49,098 nt of DNA, taken from the NCBI GenBank assembly GCA_024400955.1, contig JAKSLY010000022.1, forward strand, positions 1 to 49,098, read 5' to 3'. Under the pieces are notes generated by a model. It did no database searches. It saw only the letters and a program-made list of their open reading frames with translations, and was not told the origin of the DNA. Made by a program: the position numbers and the translations under genes. This document shows, in pieces, positions 17,429 to 25,131 of the stretch. Position 1 is the stretch's first letter. Each line of letters opens with the position of its first letter. Source of the stretch: Treponema sp. (GTDB lineage Bacteria; Spirochaetota; Spirochaetia; Treponematales; Treponemataceae).

Positions 17429-18825
17429 ACGTAAATCTCATCCTCATCGCGGCCGTAAACCCTAAGGTCGCCGTTTTCCCATGCACGCCTCAATATTGAA
17501 TAGAAATGGGCCGTAGCCTTTTCGCTTTCCGCGCGGGTTATTCTTCCAAGAATCCTTTCCTCTTCAAGAATGTCCTCACGCCTGTTCTTTGAAACGTTGG
17601 ACAGGAGCTTTGACCGGAAGTCTTCACTCTTTCCTATGATCAATATGGCAATATCCCTGTTTTCCACATCGTGAAGGTAATTCTGCAGGAACTTGTTGTC
17701 GCAGTTGACCACGTCTTCTTCCGTAAAGAGCCTCTTCCTAAGATCTGCCCCAAGTTCCGGGTCCTGCTCGCTAAGCACGTCAAGGATGCCCTGCTCAGAC
17801 CCCGGGTTCATTCGCTTCAATATCTGGGCAAGAACTCCACGTCCGTCCAGGTTCTGGCTGTTCTCCGTGTTCTGGGTCAGGAGCTTTTCGTGAAGGCTTC
17901 TGTCTATCTCCTTCATTACCTCAGGGGAAACGGCCTCCATCTTTGCAAGACGCAGCACAATGTTCTTCTTGCCCTCAACGTCCATCATGTTGATGACCTG
18001 GGCGGCTTTCTTTGGTTCAATCTGGGAAAGGACTATGGCCTGGACTCCCACCGATTCCCCCTCAACAAGAAGCTTTATGCGCTCGGCATTGGCATCGGCA
18101 AGGTATTCAAAGGGCTTGCCGCCGTCAAACTGAACGTACTTTTCAAGCATCTCGTCAGCCTTTTCCCTGCCGTAAGCCTTTTCCAGGATGTTGCGTGCAG
18201 TTTCCACTCCGCCTTCTTCCCGGACCCTTTCCAGGAGGGAATCGAATTCTTCCATGATGGCGGCCTTTTCTTCCGGCGTGATTTTCTGTATGGAAGCTAT
18301 TTCCGGTATGATGCGCTCGGTCTGTTCCTGGGTCAGGTGGGGAATTATCTTGGCAGCCTCATCCATGCCGATGATGACAAGGAATTTGGCAACCCTTCTG
18401 TAAATGGAATCTCCCTCTCCAGGAGCCGTCCCAGGAACCTTGATCAGTCCTCCATTCATGAGGGGGCGCACGGCTTCCTTTACGTCCTCAGAGGTGGCGG
18501 CATGCTTTTTTTCAAACCAGGTGCCGGTGCGTGCCGCAGCCTTTGCCTTCTCAATGGTCTGGGCGTCAAGCTGCCTTGAATTTTCCTTTTCAGCCTTGGC
18601 AAGGGTCCTGTTGACGTTTTCAAAAATGGGCTTATGCACCAGGGGAACATGTCCCGGCTTCTGGCTGCTCCTTATTTCCTTCGAGACGGACTGGGTCTTC
18701 TGGCTGTTCAATGCCGCCTGGATTGCAAGGGCTTCCGCCATGGAATTCCCTTCGTCGCCTTTATCATCATGGCCTTTACCTGCACCCTGCATGTATGCAT
18801 TAAGGCCGTAGTCACTCATTTTCAT
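17425..18825 (-). CDS. FliG1-type flagellar switch paralogue with long N-terminal extension
   Basis: 466 aa against about 335 for standard FliG. Residues 1 to about 130 are a charged, low-complexity extension. After that come FliG N- and middle-like domains (AKFLVIIGMDEAAKIIPHL; YLADANAERIKLLVEGESVGVQ). The C-domain torque region is CDNKFLQNYLHDVENRDIAI through SKNRREDILEEE. The canonical EHPQ motif reads ESVGVQ. Spirochaetes carry two FliG proteins, and this divergent type fits FliG1. The start is set at MKMSDYGL (18825) because TTGATT-N17-TAGAAT ends 7 nt upstream; two earlier ATG/ATA codons fall inside the promoter. Confidence 0.85.
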   Translation of the reverse strand: MKMSDYGLNAYMQGAGKGHDDKGDEGNSMAEALAIQAALNSQKTQSVSKEIRSSQKPGHVPLVHKPIFENVNRTLAKAEKENSRQLDAQTIEKAKAAARTGTWFEKKHAATSEDVKEAVRPLMNGGLIKVPGTAPGEGDSIYRRVAKFLVIIGMDEAAKIIPHLTQEQTERIIPEIASIQKITPEEKAAIMEEFDSLLERVREEGGVETARNILEKAYGREKADEMLEKYVQFDGGKPFEYLADANAERIKLLVEGESVGVQAIVLSQIEPKKAAQVINMMDVEGKKNIVLRLAKMEAVSPEVMKEIDRSLHEKLLTQNTENSQNLDGRGVLAQILKRMNPGSEQGILDVLSEQDPELGADLRKRLFTEEDVVNCDNKFLQNYLHDVENRDIAILIIGKSEDFRSKLLSNVSKNRREDILEEERILGRITRAESEKATAHFYSILRRAWENGDLRVYGRDEDEIYV

Positions 18826-18832
18826 GAACATA

Positions 18833-18868
18833 ATTCTAATTGAACATAACCTACAAATCAAGTATTAT
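18833..18868. promoter_or_regulatory. Divergent, interleaved promoters of fliG1 (-) and methyltransferase (+)
   Basis: Minus strand: TTGATT (18861-18856), 17 nt, TAGAAT (18838-18833). Plus strand: TTGAAC (18840-18845), 17 nt, TATTAT (18863-18868). The two -35 to -10 spans overlap almost completely, so polymerase can occupy only one at a time. Confidence 0.75.
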
Positions 18869-18909
18869 GGAAGAAAGCGTTCAATTTAGTGGAAGGTTGG
18901 TCTATTTTC

Positions 18910-19863
18910 ATGCTGAATAAAATTCGCGCCCAAAAGAACAGGACATTGACTGTGGAGGAACATGAGGTTCCAGAGCTTAAGAAAGGCATTCTTGTTCCTG
19001 CTGAACTTGAAGGTTCCGCCAGTTCCCATGAAAATGCCCTCATAAACGGCGACATGATGGAAGCCACAAGGAAGCTTCCCGATGGCTTTGCCGACCTCAT
19101 AATCATCGATCCGCCCTACAACCTTTCAAAGAACTTCAACGGACTAGCCTTCAACGCCATGAAGACGGAAGAATACGACGCATACCTTGAAAGCTGGCTC
19201 CCACTGGTCTGCTCCAAGCTTAAGGACGGCGGCAGCCTGTACCTTTGCGGCGACTGGAAATGCACGGCAAGCCTGCAGCGGGCCCTGGAAAGACACCTTA
19301 CCGTAATAAACCGCATCACCTGGCAGCGGGAAAAGGGCCGAGGGGCAAAATCCAACTGGAAGAACGCCATGGAAGACATCTGGTTTGCAGTCAAGGATCC
19401 CAAGAACTACTTTTTTGATGTGGAAGCAGTCAAGATAAAGCGCCGCGTCATTGCCCCCTATCGGGAAAAGGGTCAGGCAAAGGACTGGGAACAGGAGGAA
19501 GGGGGAAAATTTCGCATGACATACCCTTCAAACTTCTGGGACGACATATCAATCCCCTTCTGGTCAATGCCAGAAAACACCGACCACCCAACCCAGAAAA
19601 GCGAAAAGCTCTATGCAAAGCTGATCCTCGCCTCATCAAGGCCAGGCGACATGGTCTTTGACCCCTTTGCCGGAAGCGGAACTGCAGCCGTGGTGGCAAA
19701 AAAGCTTGGGCGAAGATACTGTGCCGTGGAACTCAACGGGGAATACTGCCTCTACGCTGCAAAAAGGCTTGCCCTTGCGGAAGAAAACAAATCCATCCAG
19801 GGCTACACCGACGGCGTCTTCTGGGAACGGAACACCATTGCATTCCAGAAAAAGACGCAGTAA
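18910..19863 (+). CDS. Orphan DNA adenine/cytosine-N4 methyltransferase (beta-type order)
   Basis: Catalytic motif IV DLIIIDPPYNLS (about residue 65) precedes the AdoMet motif I VFDPFAGSGTAAVVAKKLGRRY (C-terminal third), with HPTQKSEKL (motif X region) in between. This is the beta-group arrangement of N6-adenine or N4-cytosine methylases. No restriction endonuclease is adjacent, so it is probably a solitary modification enzyme. I use ATG 18910 (317 aa), with GGAAGG about 13 nt upstream; GTG 18889 in frame would add seven residues. Confidence 0.88.
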   Translation: MLNKIRAQKNRTLTVEEHEVPELKKGILVPAELEGSASSHENALINGDMMEATRKLPDGFADLIIIDPPYNLSKNFNGLAFNAMKTEEYDAYLESWLPLVCSKLKDGGSLYLCGDWKCTASLQRALERHLTVINRITWQREKGRGAKSNWKNAMEDIWFAVKDPKNYFFDVEAVKIKRRVIAPYREKGQAKDWEQEEGGKFRMTYPSNFWDDISIPFWSMPENTDHPTQKSEKLYAKLILASSRPGDMVFDPFAGSGTAAVVAKKLGRRYCAVELNGEYCLYAAKRLALAEENKSIQGYTDGVFWERNTIAFQKKTQ

Positions 19864-19892
19864 AAGCCGCAACCTAAAAAGAATCTTTTTAT

Positions 19893-19921
19893 TTGACAAT
19901 TTTTCTTCTATAGATTATTAT
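19893..19921 (+). promoter_or_regulatory. rny promoter
   Basis: Consensus TTGACA (19893-19898), 17-nt spacer, TATTAT (19916-19921). Expected start near 19928 leaves a leader of about 38 nt with AGGAG at 19951, unlike the leaderless genes in this window. Confidence 0.85.
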
Positions 19922-19965
19922 TGAATCTGAATTATTCTAATCTGAATATAAGGAGAAAAATGTAA

Positions 19966-21501
19966 ATGTCACTTAACATGATATTGTTCATTGTTCTCCC
20001 CGTAGCAGGAATACTTCTTGGATGGACAATTCGCTGGATTTATGCCAGATTTCAACTTTCCGCCTCGGAACAGAAAGCCGAACGCGTTAGACAAGATGCT
20101 ATAAAAGAAGCAGAAGCTCAGAAGAAAGAGATTCTCCTTCAGGCAAAAGAACAACTCATTCAGGACCGTAACCAGCAGGAACGGGAGAACCGCGAACGCC
20201 GCACAGAACTGCAGCGCTATGAAAGCCGTGTCAACAAAAAGGAAGAACTCTTGGACCAGAGGGCCCAGGAATTCGACAAGAAGGACAAGGAATTTGCTGC
20301 AAAAATGCAGGACATGCAGAAGAAGGAATCAGAGCTTGCCGAACACGAGTCAAAGCTCCGCTCGGAACTTGAGCGCATTTCCGGCCTGACTGCAGAAGAA
20401 GCAAAAGCCCTCATCATCAAGAACCTTGAAAACGATGCACGCCATGACGCCCAGGCACTCCTCAACAAGATTGACCAGGAAGCCCAGGTAAGTGCAGACA
20501 AGAAGGCCCGTGAAATCCTTGTTGCAGCAATCCAGCGCGTAGCCACTGAGGCCACAAGCGACATCACAGTTGCAACAGTCTCGCTTCCAAGCGACGAAAT
20601 GAAGGGACGCATCATCGGCCGTGAAGGACGCAACATCCGCTCACTGGAAACCCTTACAGGTGTAGACATCATCATCGACGATACTCCGGAAGCAGTTGTA
20701 ATCAGCTGCTTTGACCCGGTACGCAAGGAAATTGCCCGCGTTGCCCTGGAGCGTCTCATCATCGACGGAAGAATCCACCCTGCAAGAATCGAGGAAATCG
20801 TACAGAAGGTTACCAGGGAAATCCAGCAGAAGATTTACGAAGAAGGTGAAAAGGCTCTCTTTGACCTTGGCATCCACAACATGAGCCAGGAAACGGTCAG
20901 GGCTGTTGGACGCCTCTACTTCCGCACAAGTTACGGGCAGAACGTGCTTAACCACAGCCGCGAAGTTGCAGAACTTGCAAGCCTTCTTGCCGCAGAAGTC
21001 GGTGCAAACAAGGAACTCGCAAAGCGCGCAGCCCTTCTCCACGACATCGGTAAGGGAGCAGAAAACGACAGCGACCAGAACCATGCAGAAGTTGGTGCAG
21101 AAATGGCTCGCAAGATGGGAGAAGATCCACGCATCATAAACGCCATTGCATCACACCACAACGACTGCGAGCCTCAGACACTTGAAGCCGTAATCGTACA
21201 GATTGCAGACGCCATCAGTGCAGCACGCCCTGGAGCACGTCGCGAAACCGTTGACAACTATGTAAAGCGCCTTGAAAACCTTGAGGAGACAGCAAAGAAG
21301 TTTAACGGTGTTGAACAGGCTTATGCAATCCAGGCTGGACGCGAGCTCAGAATCCTTGTTAACAACGAAAAGATTCCTGACGACCAGGTTAAGGAACTTG
21401 CAAAGAACATTGCAAAGCAGATTGAAACGGATTTGCGCTATCCTGGAAGAATCAAGATCACAATGATCCGTGAAACAAGAATCATCGAGTACGCCCGCTA
21501 G
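19966..21501 (+). CDS. rny: Ribonuclease Y
   Basis: Membrane-anchored endoribonuclease that starts bulk mRNA decay. 511 aa in the standard order: N-terminal transmembrane helix (about 5-25), long charged coiled coil (about 30-150), KH domain with MKGRIIGREGRNIRSLETLTGVD (about 205-265), and the HD domain with LLHDIGKGAE (about residue 360), NHAEVGAEMA and a second IASHHND histidine cluster. AGGAG precedes ATG 19966. It is followed by its own terminator and appears monocistronic. Confidence 0.97.
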   Translation: MSLNMILFIVLPVAGILLGWTIRWIYARFQLSASEQKAERVRQDAIKEAEAQKKEILLQAKEQLIQDRNQQERENRERRTELQRYESRVNKKEELLDQRAQEFDKKDKEFAAKMQDMQKKESELAEHESKLRSELERISGLTAEEAKALIIKNLENDARHDAQALLNKIDQEAQVSADKKAREILVAAIQRVATEATSDITVATVSLPSDEMKGRIIGREGRNIRSLETLTGVDIIIDDTPEAVVISCFDPVRKEIARVALERLIIDGRIHPARIEEIVQKVTREIQQKIYEEGEKALFDLGIHNMSQETVRAVGRLYFRTSYGQNVLNHSREVAELASLLAAEVGANKELAKRAALLHDIGKGAENDSDQNHAEVGAEMARKMGEDPRIINAIASHHNDCEPQTLEAVIVQIADAISAARPGARRETVDNYVKRLENLEETAKKFNGVEQAYAIQAGRELRILVNNEKIPDDQVKELAKNIAKQIETDLRYPGRIKITMIRETRIIEYAR

Positions 21502-21533
21502 TTTTCCGGTTGTACAGATCATCTGAAAACAGT

Positions 21534-21564
21534 AAAAGCCGCTGGTTTATCCGGCGGCTTTTTT
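21534..21564 (+). terminator. Rho-independent terminator after rny
   Basis: AAAAGCCGC / GCGGCTTTTTT hairpin about 30 bp past the rny stop. Confidence 0.92.
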
Positions 21565-21622
21565 CATGTCCAGGGGGCAAAAGCAAGTAGATTATCAAGC
21601 AAGGAAAGAAATAATGCAGGAA

Positions 21623-22585
21623 TTAATGCATGGCAACGATTCTCTTCTTTGTAAACCTGTTTGGTGCAAGGTTAAAGCCAGGCAGTGATTCATCTTCATC
21701 CCCTTCATCGCCCTCATAATCCCTAAGGTACTTTCTGAATCCGGGATATTTTGCCATGAACTCGTCACAAGCCTGATCATAGTCAATGTAGCGGCAGTTA
21801 AACAGCTCAAAGGCACCGTCAATGTAATACAGGTCAACGGGCGTAAAGCCAAAGGGATTTATGTTACATTCACGGAAATTTGTGCGAATCCTTGTCACGG
21901 ACTTGGAAAGAATGTATGCAGAGAAGGTTGAGCATACAAAGGTCCTCTTTGAAAAAGCCTCTTCCTCCCCATCTTCAAGGGAAACGCTGTCAAAGGCATA
22001 TTCAATCGGGAAATTCCTGTATTTTTCGTACTTCTTCTTATTCTTCCAGTGGCGCGGCGGCACCCCAAGGTTATACGTTATGCCATAGGTGAATTTCGTT
22101 CCCTTTGCAGTTACATAGTCCAGGGTACGCTTAAGGTTTTCCGCATCAACCTTTGAACATGGGATTGCAACGACTGCACAACGAGACTTGAATTCACTGT
22201 TGGTAACCATAAAGTCGTTGGACTTCTTGTCAAGGACGCTTTCATAGCGTGCCATGTTCTTTTCCTTGGAAAGGGTCAGGCCGACAAAACTGTCGTCAGT
22301 AATATAGGTGCTTAATGCAGTGTGGTTATAAACGGTTCCGTCAGGAGTCTTACCAAAGATCCTGATTGGCCGCCTTAAATAGTTTCCAGGTCTCAGAGGC
22401 TGGTCATAGACTACATCGTAAAACCTGATGAAGACATAATCCTCGGAATCAAGCTGTTCCTGGGTTATTTCTTCATTAATCCTGTAGTCGTCAAGGGCAT
22501 GGTAATATTCCGCCTTTGTAGACTTGCAGGAATAAAATAAAAGAGAGAATAATGCAAAATGTAAAACTAAACAAAACTTTCTCAT
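21623..22585 (-). CDS. Putative lipoprotein with YiiX/NlpC-P60-like (permuted) papain fold
   Basis: 320 aa. The N-terminus MRKFCLVLHFALFSLLFYSC is a signal peptide ending in a lipobox-like cysteine (residue 20), suggesting a lipidated envelope protein. VYNHTALSTYI supplies a histidine and RTFVCSTFSAYIL a cysteine in the His-before-Cys order of circularly permuted NlpC/P60 enzymes of the YiiX/YebB group. The remainder is rich in Tyr and charged residues. Whether it hydrolyses peptidoglycan or lipid amides is unknown. AAGGA lies 4 nt before the start. It is convergent to rny. Confidence 0.65.
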   Translation of the reverse strand: MRKFCLVLHFALFSLLFYSCKSTKAEYYHALDDYRINEEITQEQLDSEDYVFIRFYDVVYDQPLRPGNYLRRPIRIFGKTPDGTVYNHTALSTYITDDSFVGLTLSKEKNMARYESVLDKKSNDFMVTNSEFKSRCAVVAIPCSKVDAENLKRTLDYVTAKGTKFTYGITYNLGVPPRHWKNKKKYEKYRNFPIEYAFDSVSLEDGEEEAFSKRTFVCSTFSAYILSKSVTRIRTNFRECNINPFGFTPVDLYYIDGAFELFNCRYIDYDQACDEFMAKYPGFRKYLRDYEGDEGDEDESLPGFNLAPNRFTKKRIVAMH

Positions 22586-22643
22586 TTTATCCTTATAAGA
22601 TGGATTCCGGAACCGGCAGCTTTCACCACCAGTCCCGGAACAT

Positions 22644-22733
22644 GTCGCAGCCGCGAAACTCGCAACAATATTTTCTACAGGTTATCGAAATATCGTCGCA
22701 GCAGCCTCGCTACAATGCTACAAATTATCAAAA
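22644..22733. repeat. Imperfect direct repeat downstream of asd
   Basis: Two copies of roughly 40-47 bp start GTCGCAGC at 22644 and 22695. Both continue CTCGC-ACAAT, then CTACA, then TTATC-AAA in the same order. The second copy overlaps the last codons and stop of asd. Together they fill the otherwise empty gap to the lipoprotein gene; no terminator is seen. Confidence 0.6.
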
Positions 22734-23821
22734 AAACCTTTTGCCTTAAGCAATTCTGCGTTGAGGATTCCACCGAGGGCAGCACCGCGCTTTGTGTTAT
22801 GGCTCAAGGCTACAAACTTAACGTCGAATACGTTACATGGGCGCAGGCGTCCGATAACACAAGCCATACCCTTCTCCGTTTCGCGGTCACGGCGTGGCTG
22901 AGGACGGTTTTCTTCCTCGCGGTAAACGATTGGCTTTGCTGGAGCTGATGGAAGGTCAAGTTCCTGAGGAACAGACTTGTATGCAGCCCATACCTTCTTG
23001 ATTTCTTCCATGGAAGGCTTCTTGTCTTCCGGCAAATCGAATTCCAGGGAAACACATGCCGTATGTCCGTCGATTACAGGAACACGTGTACATGTAGAAG
23101 ATACCTTTGGATATTCAGAATTTACAATCTTACCGTCAGAAACCTTTCCGAGAATCTTGAGGCATTCCTTTTCTGTCTTTTCTTCTTCACCGCCAATGAA
23201 AGGAACGATATTGTCAATCATGTCGAATGAAGGAACTCCTGGATATCCAGCACCTGATGTAGCCTGGAGAGTTGTAACGATCATTCTCTTAACCGGATAG
23301 CCAGCCATGATAAGTGCATGGAGAGGCATCATGTATGTCTGGAGGGAACAGTTAGGCTTAACTGCAATGAACCCCTTGTCCCAGCCATGGTGCTTCTTCT
23401 GGTCTGCAATTACGTCAAGGTGAGCATAGTTGATTTCCGGTACCAACATTGGAACATCTTCAGTCCAGCGGTTTGCCGATGCATTTGAAACTACAGGGAT
23501 TCCCTCTGCTGCATAAGCTGCCTCGAGAGCCTTGATTTCGTCCTTACCCATTTCCAGGGCAGAGAACACGAACTGGCACTTTCCAAGGGCCTTCTTTTCA
23601 TCGTTGGCATCTTCAACCGTAAGGTTTGCAACTGCTGCAGGAATATCTGCACCGATGAGCCAGCGTGAAGAAACTGCATCCTTATAAAGCTTTCCTGCTG
23701 AACGAGGAGAAGCTGCCACATAAGTAACTTCAAACCATGGATGGTCTTCCAAAAGCTTGATATATCTCTGGCCAACCATACCAGTTGCGCCAAGTACTCC
23801 AACCTTAATCTTATTTGCCAT
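22718..23821 (-). CDS. asd: Aspartate-semialdehyde dehydrogenase (long, archaeal/fungal-like form)
   Basis: Reduces β-aspartyl phosphate to aspartate semialdehyde in the lysine/DAP and threonine branch. 367 aa. NADP-binding GVLGATGMVGQRYIKLL at the N-terminus and the nucleophile in AVKPNCSLQTYMMPLH (Cys about 158), with STCTRVPVIDGHTACVSLEF near the C-terminus, identify the longer subtype rather than the E. coli type. AGAGG lies 8 nt upstream and the gene starts 18 nt after dapA, in one transcript. Confidence 0.95.
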   Translation of the reverse strand: MANKIKVGVLGATGMVGQRYIKLLEDHPWFEVTYVAASPRSAGKLYKDAVSSRWLIGADIPAAVANLTVEDANDEKKALGKCQFVFSALEMGKDEIKALEAAYAAEGIPVVSNASANRWTEDVPMLVPEINYAHLDVIADQKKHHGWDKGFIAVKPNCSLQTYMMPLHALIMAGYPVKRMIVTTLQATSGAGYPGVPSFDMIDNIVPFIGGEEEKTEKECLKILGKVSDGKIVNSEYPKVSSTCTRVPVIDGHTACVSLEFDLPEDKKPSMEEIKKVWAAYKSVPQELDLPSAPAKPIVYREEENRPQPRRDRETEKGMACVIGRLRPCNVFDVKFVALSHNTKRGAALGGILNAELLKAKGFFDNL

Positions 23822-23839
23822 AATATTACCTCTTAAAAA

Positions 23840-24745
23840 TTAGAGTCCGCACTTTGCAAGAGCGTCTTCAATAACCTTCTTTGCTGCATCTGTAACTTCA
23901 ACGAGAGGAAGCCTTACGCTGCCGGCAGGCATCTTCTTGTAGTTCATTGCATACTTGATGCTTGTTGGGTTTCCATCTACGAAAGCAGCCTTGAAGAAAG
24001 GCTGGAGCCTGTAGTGAATCTTGCGGGCTTCTGCAAAGTTTCCGTCAAGACAGTAATGTGCCATCTGTGTAACCAGAGCAGGAGCAAGGTTTGTAACAAC
24101 GGAAATGATTCCGTCTCCACCTGCTGCCATCAATGGAAGTGTAAGTCCGTCATCACCGCTCATTACGCTGAATTCAGGATTTGCAAGCTTGATCTTTTCA
24201 ATTACTTCCATCATCTGGTTGATGTTTCCGGAAGCTTCCTTAACACCAACAACATTAGGGAGCTTTGCAATGCGCTCAAGTGTTGCAGTCGGAATGTTCT
24301 TTCCAGTGCGTCCTGCAATGTTATAAACAACGATTGGAATGCCAACCTTTGATACTGCTTCGTAATGGCGGAAAATGCCTTCATCACTAGGCTTGTTGTA
24401 GTATGGAGTAACAACGAGGGCAAAATCTGCTCCCTTAGCCTTTGCACGTTCAACATAGCGAACGGCATCCAGAGTACAGTTACTTCCGGCTCCAATCATT
24501 ACCTTTACGTCTTTGCCAGTCTTTGCGTTGAATTCTTTTACCTGCTTTATTGCAATGTCGATGATCTTGTCTTCTTCATCTTCCGTGAGGGTTGGAGTTT
24601 CACCTGTAGTTCCTAAAGGCAAAAGTCCGTCAATTCCCTGATCCAACTGAAACTGAACATTCTTGGCAAATCCGTCGTAATCAACAGATCCGTCAGCGTT
24701 CATCGGCGTAATCATTGCTGTGTAAGCACCGTGAATTGCTGCCAT
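23840..24745 (-). CDS. dapA: 4-hydroxy-tetrahydrodipicolinate synthase
   Basis: Condenses aspartate semialdehyde with pyruvate, the first step towards DAP and lysine. 301 aa. TIM-barrel signatures: GTTGETPTLTEDE, the Tyr in VVYNIAGRTGKNIP, and the Schiff-base Lys in VVGVKEASGNI (about 165). CAGGAG is 7 nt before the ATG. First gene of dapA-asd, so the two enzymes that make and use the semialdehyde are co-expressed for peptidoglycan supply. Confidence 0.96.
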   Translation of the reverse strand: MAAIHGAYTAMITPMNADGSVDYDGFAKNVQFQLDQGIDGLLPLGTTGETPTLTEDEEDKIIDIAIKQVKEFNAKTGKDVKVMIGAGSNCTLDAVRYVERAKAKGADFALVVTPYYNKPSDEGIFRHYEAVSKVGIPIVVYNIAGRTGKNIPTATLERIAKLPNVVGVKEASGNINQMMEVIEKIKLANPEFSVMSGDDGLTLPLMAAGGDGIISVVTNLAPALVTQMAHYCLDGNFAEARKIHYRLQPFFKAAFVDGNPTSIKYAMNYKKMPAGSVRLPLVEVTDAAKKVIEDALAKCGL

Positions 24746-24893
24746 AATTGAACTCCTGTAAAAGGGCCGAATCCCATCGGTCCACGATTCTTAATTTTGG
24801 ATGCACAGGGCTAAATGCAAGCCATGCATCACATGGGAGACATTATTGCATTTTTACAAAAAATAATCAATTTATAGAAGAATTATAGAAGAA
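24746..24893 (-). promoter_or_regulatory. dapA promoter and leader
   Basis: Minus strand TTGATT (24870-24865) and AATAAT lie 17 nt apart, giving a leader of about 100 nt. Two perfect tandem copies of TTATAGAAGAA (24872-24893) sit directly upstream of the -35. The leader holds a GGACCGA/TCGGCCC-type hairpin just before the ribosome binding site and a 12-codon open frame starting ATGCATGGC. It does not match the lysine riboswitch I know. Confidence 0.55.
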
Positions 24894-24899
24894 AAATAG

Positions 24900-25131
24900 G
24901 ACATCACTAAAAATTGCAATTTTTAGAGGTTACCAATAATAAACCCCGTACACAGCCAAAATTTATGCACGGGGTCCATATCTATATATACTCACCTTTA
25001 ATGATTGGTATGGTAATGGTACCCAACTGAGTAAACAACAAGAAAAAACTACCATATTCATGGTATTTTTCTACCCTTTTTATGGTATTTTTATGTTGAA
25101 AATATGGCAAAACCCCTATATTCTTTTATTC
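24900..25131. promoter_or_regulatory. Intergenic region rich in palindromes upstream of the LuxR-type gene
   Basis: No gene is seen. It contains a perfect 20-bp palindrome CTAAAAATTGCAATTTTTAG (24907-24926), an ACCCCGT/ACGGGGT stem (about 24942-24975), TACCAT-attc-ATGGTA (25050-25065) and a direct repeat ATGGTATTTTT at 25060 and 25082. A promoter TTGAAA (25096-25101), 17 nt, TATTCT (25119-25124) ends 7 nt before ATG 25132. The GGTA/TACC motifs recur at 25005-25022 as well. Confidence 0.5.

Noticed and set aside
17671..18579. Plus-strand open frame of 302 codons
   Set aside because: Antisense shadow of fliG1, which has clear family motifs.
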